From Halocafeteria seosinensis (lineage: Eukaryota > Sar > Bigyra > Bicosoecida), in assembly GCA_001687465.1 (NCBI GenBank), contig LVLI01000234.1, positions 1-64,000 on the forward strand: a stretch of 64,000 nucleotides of DNA, read 5' to 3'. Below the pieces are notes generated by a model, which did no database searches, was not told the origin of the DNA, and was given only the letters and a program-made list of their open reading frames with translations. Position 1 is the first letter of the stretch. The number at the start of each line of letters is the position of its first letter. The translations under genes were made by a program, and so were the position numbers. Below are positions 35,101 through 44,100 of the stretch, in pieces.

Positions 35101-38100
35101 ATCGTCCATGCTTGTAGACGGAGACTCGAAGATACTAGAGCAACGGAGGTCGAGCAGTCAATCATGCTCAGTATCGGTGAAAGCGCTGTTCTTGCTGCTC
35201 ACTCTGCAATTCCTCACAACAAGGATGCCCTTATGGGATGCACCGATCTATTGGAGGGTATCTTTTCACTGACTACATTGACGACGAAATTGTCTCAGGA
35301 AGAGCGAAGCTTCACGATGTTGAAGGACGCTTCTTCCTCGGCGTTATCCATTCGTAGCCGAATCCTTTCATGGATTGATTATTTGGCCTCGCACTCTGAC
35401 GATCAGTATCCAACGAAATTGGTAGAGCCGACGTCTGGTGCACCTTCATATAGGAACCTTCAAGACTTTCGGTTCGGTGAACAAGTTCTTAGTTGTCAAC
35501 TGTGCTGGTTATCTTTAGCGGTCGGTGATGGTGTACGGCGTGCTTTGGACTGGGTTGCTGTTATGTGTCATGGTAGTGGCCATCCTGATGCGCGCAAGTT
35601 TCGAGACAGTCTTGAAAGAGTTTCCAGCCATATTTCTGAAGAATCTGACTCCGTCAGGTTCACTGTTTCGGATACAGGCTTAGCGGATATCACTGCGGAA
35701 TGTGAACGAATACTGCGTGAATTCAGAAATCTTGAAGCTCAGAGTGTAACTAGACTCAACCAATGCGTTGCTGCTGCAGCCGGCATGCTTTTTGCATCTG
35801 TTGTTTCGCTAAGTTTGATTACCAAGCAGGTCAAATCAATGGGACGCTACAGAATGCTGCGAAGTGATGATAATATTCTAGAAAGGCGTCTGAACCTGAG
35901 AGATGTAAACTCGGACTACAACAACGATGTTATTATTCTCTCTTGTGCACTTTGCTTGCCCGTTGACAGTGTGAGGCAAGCCGTTAGCGCGAATAAAGTC
36001 ACAGTTGGGGCCATTCGTGATCTCTGGGATTCGCTTGGCTGGTCGACTGTTTTCTCTACCAAGACTGTAGAGCAATTCTCCTCTTCTAAACAACAACGAG
36101 CCCTTTACTCGGACATGCTTAGCTATCAATGCGCGTTGGATTCTGAGGATATGAAATGGGCTCTGACATTGAACAGTTACCCCTATGTCGCTGCTGTGTG
36201 TAACAGCATAAGCTGTGCTGCAATCCACACTAAATTGTTTGACAGGCAAGCGAATTTTCTTCTATGGGTCTGGGCAGGGCTTTCTCCTGTGGATTTCGGA
36301 GATGAGCTCACTACTCCGTCTTGTACCCTCATCAAAAATTACTCTAAGATCCTGATTCCGTACAATGTTGGAAAATCGTGGATTGATGAATTCTGTAAGA
36401 ACGCGATTAATGTCGCGCAACTCAATCGTAATGTCAACGAAGCTTCCGAAACAGGTTTAGCGGAAGTTGTTGAGGCAAGCTGCCATAGTGATGTGCAGCT
36501 ATATCTCCGCAGTAGGCTTTTTGACTCTTATATTCCGAAATCGTCGGTAGCCATCAGTGAAAGTAGATGGGAGGCTATACCAGCAAATAGAGTCAACCAA
36601 CAGTATTATGACAAACTGAAATATCTAATCAAAGAAAAATTACGTGCAGCTACACCAGTCGCAGTGCCCGTCCTGGGAGGCCAAGCATGGGATGGAATAT
36701 GGATGCAGCTAACTTCTAACAGGGAAGTGTTCAAGGCATGTGAAGGATCTATACACCGGTTTTCGTCGCTGTTGGCATCGTTTGAACACTCTCCTTTGCT
36801 CTCAAAGGCACTTTCTGGTGTATTATCGGTGGAGGAGGCGAGAGGCACTCCAATACTGCGGCAGATATCGGTGCCACTATGCCGAGAGGTAGCTGATGCA
36901 TATACGTTGCAATGTTCGGGGTGCTCGCCATATCTCGATGTGTCGAATGCCGAGCTCACCGATGCTAGTCTCGTGCCCGCAGGCAAACTCCACGAGGATA
37001 ACGCTTTGTTCCACTGTGGATGCGCCCGTTCCAGTGGCACGCTGCGTATACCGATCAACGAAGGGCACTCCAAAATTGCGTTTGACATCCATTTCTTCTA
37101 TTCGGTGAATAACCAAGCTGGTGACGACGATGAAGTCTCTGTGGAAATCGAGGGAGATGACTCACGGACAGAGGTGTTCCGTCGCAGCAGGAAAAACGGT
37201 GTTTCAGAAATGGTAGCTGGAGCGCTTCAATCTGTGAATGCCTCGTCTATCCCTGACATCGATTTGCAAAGCCAGGTGGTGACAGAAAAGTGGGGGTTTG
37301 ATAAGAACAGTGCAGAGGATGAGCGAAAACTATTTTCTATGAGGGGTGCGTCTTTTATGGATCGCATCATTCTACAGATTGACCTGAGGTGCAAAGTCGT
37401 GTATTGCGGCCAAGTCGGATGTACTCCGCTCATACCGCTTTGCTCTCTGGGCCTGTCTTCAGCGAAATACATTAGTCTCAATTTCATTCGGGGAAATGTA
37501 GGCGTACTACTGTCTGAGAGCAGAAGTTATCCACTTAATTCATCGAGTGTTATTCCAATCTCTGGTACTGTTGCTGGTCTCTTGGACCGAGTAGCTTCAT
37601 CGTTCGTTGACGACTACCTTCATGATAAGGTGTTGGACGTGGAGGTAAGCGGCTGCCGGTCGTATTCTGATGCAATCCAGAGCCCTGCCCCGGCGGTTGT
37701 CGATGCCCGTTCACCGCCAGAGTTCATTTATGCGCCAATGTTTTACGATGGTTCCGGAGCTAGACTTTGTGACAACAATAGCATCGCGCCAATACACCCC
37801 TCCTTACTTTCTAGTGGTCTGGAGGACGTTACTGTAACAAGTAGCTTAGGCTACTTTTCCAAAGGAAGCCGTCTTTACAGACTACATACACCTCTACTAG
37901 ATCCAGCTAAGGTGACGTTCTATTTTGGAGCTCTGGCAACGGACTTGGATGAACGTTATTGCACGGAGCTGCAGCTCAGGAGAAACGCGCGGTATGATCA
38001 CATGACCAAGCGTGGTGCACAGGAATTGCCGGAAGAGCTTATCGCTGACTTGTCCTGCATCCTTTTCCGTCTGCCAAGTTTTTCCCCGCCTGATAACTCT

Positions 38101-41100
38101 CTTGGATTACATGCTCTGAGAGATCAAGGCTTTGATAGCTATACGGAATTGGACATTTCTTGTAAAGACAGCGCGTCTGTACCCGAACTTCGGTTGGGTG
38201 TGATCCCGCATAACAAGAAAACTGGTTCTGGTAATGACCATTTTGGGATTCTTCCGCTGGGTAGCTGGAGTAGTGTGCGTGATGCTGAGAAATATGAAGA
38301 CTTCGTGACGCGGGTGGTTCCTGTCATACAGAGTATAAGGCCCTCTTTGAGAACTTCAGCTTTGAAGAGCATTTTGATGCCTCGAAGAGAGTGTAGCCTT
38401 CCGTTGTCCGTCTTGGGAGATCTCTCTGAGGAAAAAGTTCGGAAGTGGTTCGAGAGCTTAACAGCAGTGGAATCTTCTTGCAGTAGTATACGCTATTGTG
38501 GCGTAACCTCCAAGAGACACCGCCTAGCGGCATTTGATCTACCGTCTGGAAAGATAGTGTCAGCCCCCGAAGGAGGTTGCATAGTTTCTCGTAGCGATGT
38601 AGCTGCTGATGATGTTTCAAAGTACGAATGCCCCTCGTTAGACGACGTCAACGTGACACTTTCCGCTGCAGGGGAGTTTGAAGGTTCGAGCGTCCAACGC
38701 ATTGGGTGTGGTATAAGGAGATGCCTCGAATTTGAGGAGCGAACACAAATTTTCTTTACCCTAGATGGCAAGACTGTCGGCTCTGTTTATGTCGATGCAA
38801 AACCTGATGAGCTTCTAATAGTTGCCGAAATCCCGGCTTCTGGCAAATCGCCTTTTATGCTGAAATCAGTGCATCCGTATATGCAGAAGGTTGATTGGTA
38901 TCAAGCAGTTGAGTACCTGACTCCCTTGGAGCATACTTTCGCGAAAATCGCACCAACGTTGAAACATGAGGGCAGCTCTCGCTATATATCTGACAGCGTC
39001 TCCGCCGGTATCCGCAATGATATCGCAACCACTTTTAAGAAGCCTCTTGAAATGCCTAGGTCCCTTCGGAGGATGATCCAGGGTCATGGGCAGCGACAGC
39101 AGCTTATATCCTACGAGGATTCCCAATTCGACGTCACACATGTTTCGGGGACAACGCACGAAGACGACGATGACGTACAGAGTGGAACTGAAGTGCCTCG
39201 AGATGTGAAGTTTTTAACTCCCTCTGTATCCGAGGTTTCCGTCGATCATATAGCAAATGGTCCATCCATGCATTCAGTTCTGGCGGAATTCCGTAAGAAC
39301 AAGGAGAGCGATCGCCTCCGCATTTCTTCTTATAGGCTTAAGCCTGTACGTTCCTGCTTACTGTCACAAATTCTGGAATCTGGGGTATACAAAGACGTTC
39401 TACGGTTTGATTCGTTCTGCGTGACCGGTGGAAACCGTAAGGTTGTCAGGATTCCATATGAGGCTCACAGTGGGTCGAAAACAGTAAGCATGCGCATTTC
39501 TCTAAAAAGGGCTTCTGGAGAAGGAAGGACCGACACGTGCGACGAGACGGTGAATATTGCTTCCGTAGAAACCAAGCAGGTCCCTGCACCTGGATGGTAC
39601 TGGGGTTACATCTCTGACGTTTCATTGTGTTCCCATGTTGAAAACAGGCTTCTCAAGCAATGCAGGATATTCTTTCCCGGAGTCGGATGTATGAATGATT
39701 TGACAGAGCTTACAGACGCCGCTAAACGACGGGAAGGCGAAGCTGAACTTCTTCGTCAATCTAGTGCCGATGGCTCAATTGAGTCGTCCGCGACTGAGTC
39801 GAGCGCGAGTGGTGGAGTGGAACGGTTGTTCCCTAGTGAGGACTCAAGCGAGAGTGGAAGCTCTACCAGCGATGATGTCGGAGAGAACGTGTCACAGACC
39901 AGTCGGCATCTTTTCTCCCAAGAGCAGAGTGTGTGGCAACATCAACAGGATCCACCCGGTGCATGGGATTCCACTAATGACGACGATGAAACAGAGGATT
40001 CAGTGGGAACTGAGGAGGAAGAAGAGGAGGAGGAGGAGGAAAATTCTGATAGTGGGACCTCTACAGAATCCGACGAAGGTGGCATGTCTGAACGATCTCG
40101 CAGACAAAACAGAGCATTGAGGGCGGACAGCGGTGTTACAGAGATTTCCGAACCTTTCCAATTGAAAGAAATCAGCAACGTTGGAGGCGCTTTAATATGC
40201 ACTTCCTTGTTTAAAGTGGAGGTTGATGAGGACGAGCCCTTTGTGTCTCTCGGTTTTCCAGGACTGAAAGTGACCGAGGGTAAATGGTACTACGAATGTA
40301 AGGTATTGTCAGGAGATGAAGGGACGGTTCAGTTAGGCTGGGCTGATGTGCCGTTTCGCCCTGACGCCCGAGGGGGTGAAGGAGTCGGTGACGATCGACA
40401 CAGTTGGGCTTACGATGGAACCAGACAGCAAATATGGCACTCCCAGAGGCCTCAGCGGTGGGGTAAAAGATGGACAGAAGGAGTGACTGTTTGTTGTTGT
40501 TTGGATTTGGATGAAGGGAAGATTTCTTTTGGGATAGATGGTGACTATACGCACCCCATGGGGACCGCGTTTTCTGGTTTGAGTGTTTCTACGTTGCAGG
40601 GGATGTACCCAGTAGTTAGCGGGAATGGTATGGCTGCTGAGTTTTATGTCGGGGGTGAGGAGGGCAAAAAACCGAAGTATTCCTGCGGCTTTCGTCCGAT
40701 TGGAGAGAGCGTGGAACCAGTAAAAGCTCCTGCGGAAGCTGCGCATAGCGCCTATCTGCCGAATGTTTCCATCTCTTCTGGCTATATGAGCGCCATGGAT
40801 AACCTATTCGCATTGTCGTCCCTGGACTCGTCGGAGCCTGCTCCACGCTGTCTGAGTAATAGAAATCGAGTTTTAGACCTTCCGTCTTCTGCCTGCTTAC
40901 GAATAAAAGTACTTGCAGATGGTGGTGTCTTAGCTGAATTTCCTATAACAAGCGCTGACCTCAAACTACTTCAAGAGGATGGACATGTGATTCGTTTCCC
41001 CTTTACTGAATTATTCATAGAGGGATTCCGGGACGTCGAAATTTGTGTAGAAAGCTTTGGGAACGGAGGAGAGACAGTAGATATATCTATAGACGAATTC

Positions 41101-44100
41101 AATGTGTCTTGTGAGAAAGGAGAGTGTTTTGGTAGTGAATTATATGCATTGGATTTGGTCTCTCATCATTTGCTTCTCTCTGAAGTCTTCCCTAGCTCAG
41201 TTGTGGATGCGGCCCAAGATTCACCGCTGACTGAATGCCCTCAACTGCTGCGCAATGAACTCGTGTCGTTATCGTGCCGTAGCGGTGGTGCTCAATCATC
41301 ATTCATGTCTATGGAAGAAACTGTAGACCATAGATGGTCCGTTCAGGCAGCTTATGGTGCGTTCCCGTTCATGGAACATGGTGGTTTGGCTGTCGTTCGT
41401 ATCGATTCGGACGGTGAGGAGCGTGCTGCGAAGAGTGGTTGGGTTCCTGTGTCTGTTCTGAAGGCTCCGCTAGTTACTACGTTTTGGCTTCCGCACCTGC
41501 CGGGGATCTCCCATGTGAGCTGCGACTATGGGTACACCCAAGTGAGACCGGTGAATGCAGCCCAACCAAGGTTGCAAGGTTGGGTTCGCGCTGAACATTT
41601 GGGGAGAATTACGAAAGCGTTTGGCGTCGATATTGGCTCTGCTGACCGCAACTCTCGCTGTCAACGGCAATTAGTACGGAAGGAACATGCTCTTCGAATC
41701 AACGACATCTCGTGCGCTGCCACACGGTGTTTCCTCTCCTTCGTGAAGTACGCACAGCTTGCACAATGTTTTGCTGGCAGCGTACACCGTGGATGGGACG
41801 CAAAACTGTTAGAGACTTTAAGACATCTGTACTCGATATGGCGAACGGTGCAGCTTCCTGCTGAGTCTTTACGGAAAAACCTGACTCAGTTGATACAGAA
41901 GTATACAGGATTTGTTGGTTTGGGGAGAGCAACTCCCTTAGCCTTTGCGGCGGAGTTCTCAAATGCCGTGGAAAGGCAGAACTGGGCCGATATCATAGGT
42001 AGCCGTTTACAGATTGTGGAATCCGGTCGAGGTAAACAGTTCAATGCTAGAGATGCCATGGAAAGCATTCAGTCATTCATGGATGAAAGATTGAAGAAAG
42101 AAGGGGATAGTAGTCATCTGCTGATGCTTGCTGCTAGAGAATGTGAAAAGCAGCTGAGGAGCAGTCCACCTTTTGTACAGCAAAGGGAAATAATTCGAGA
42201 AAACAGTCACCCTTACATTCCGGGAACACAAGCTGCAGTAGGACCTTGCCAGATCAAGCTTGAAGATGCCGGAGCGTTGCTCGTGCGGTTCGATGACCGT
42301 TCAGATCTGGCATTCTATACGGACGTCTTAAAATTTAGTAGCTCTCCGACAATGGATTCTATAGTATATTACGTGACTGGGACGCGAGATCCATCCAATG
42401 GAGATATGAGGGCTACGCAAGGTCTTAACCATCGTTTTGGTTGCTTCATTGTACCGGGAAATGAACTCTGGTACTCATTTGAATCTCAAGAAGACGTCAC
42501 TACGTACACGAGGCGCCATTACGGATTCCGTTTCGCGGTCTACCCTCTTCGAGAGACGTGGCTTTGGGGACCGTCGGTCATGAATGAGAAGAATACTGAT
42601 TGGGGAATCTACCTCCTGGAGTACTTACTGTCCGACCATGTGTTTGAGTTCTTACCGAAGGTTTCAGTGCACAACAAGGCGATGGTATCTTCCTTAGCTG
42701 ACAACTTGTCTAACGAACGGCTGAGTGTTTCTCAGAAGTGGCGAGTTAGCAAGCTCTTGACTAGAATTTTGAAGTCTCCTTCCTGCTTTACCTGGGATAA
42801 TTTTCCCTCAGAAAAACTGCTTACTTCTCTAAGCTCCAGTATGATGTCTCAGTACTTGAAATCCATTCGGCCCTTGCAGAAATCCCATGGGGCTGCTAGC
42901 TCCGAGGGTGTTGTTGAATTATGCCTCGCCTGTCATCAGTCGACTCTCTATCGACGCAAACTTGGGCGGAAAGCAGCCGCGCACTCTCGTGCTAAGGCAA
43001 GAGAGCATACTCCAACCGAGAACGATCGCATTGCCCGACCCAGTTTACGTCTCCCCGTGAGCCCGTCCAAAATTAGAGCATGCCTTACTGCTGAGGGGGA
43101 GCTTACGGATGATGATGTAACAGAAGTTCTGAATTTCTTAACGGAGTACAACGCTCTTTCGCATTCTTTGCTTAATGAGTTACGCCTCCCTTTTTCATTT
43201 ATATGCGAGTCATGGCTCGCTGCGTGCGGTATGGTAAGAGTTGTGGAATCGAGTCATCCCGTGCGTATGAACGATACGAATGAGCAGTTTGTTGTACGCA
43301 ATGGTACAAAGCGCGGTGGCACAGCATATCCACATGTTCAAGGGAATAAATGGGTAGCTGAGGGTGTCATTCACGTGGGACTTCCGCCTGATTGGAGATG
43401 CACAGAAACTGAGAGCTTTTACGAGGTAGTTCTCCACGAGCGCACGGAACTTCCCCCAGGATCGAAACTTCAAATCGGTGATAAGACTTTGACTCCAGAT
43501 ATTGCATCCACGGGCGGTAACTTCTCAGTCAGTCTCACCTCGGGGATGGGTGCTTCGCCCCGGGGTGTACGATGGCGCTATGAGCAGGTAGTGACGGGAG
43601 AAGAGTGCACCGATAGCGAGAAGCCCTGGGGCTTTGCTTTCCGAGTACGACTTGTGGATAATGCAACTGGTGTGTCGAGAGAGCGGACTAAGGAAGCGAA
43701 CTACTTGCTTCCGCACGAACGTGGTTTACTACGATATTTTGGCTCCCATCTTCTAGAAATGGCTCAAGATCTCGGAACTTGGAGTTGCAAGGAGGACGAA
43801 GAACTAGCTCAATTTTTGGCGCATTCACAAGACCGAAACATCACTAAACTCGCATCTAGACACCAGAATCAAGGTGGTGCTCGTTCTTCGAGAGGATCTA
43901 ATCAAACGACTGACCGGATAGTTGGTGCTTTTGTCAGTTCAGAATTCCCCACGTTTGTCTCTTCCTCAAGGGTCTCCTCTCGGGATCCCTCCTCTTCTGA
44001 GGATACGAAAACGTTATCCTCGAACCTGAAGAGCATATTCTCCCCGACCAGCATTTGGAACATAGGAGAACAGGATCGCGTACGATATAGTCGTCTAATG

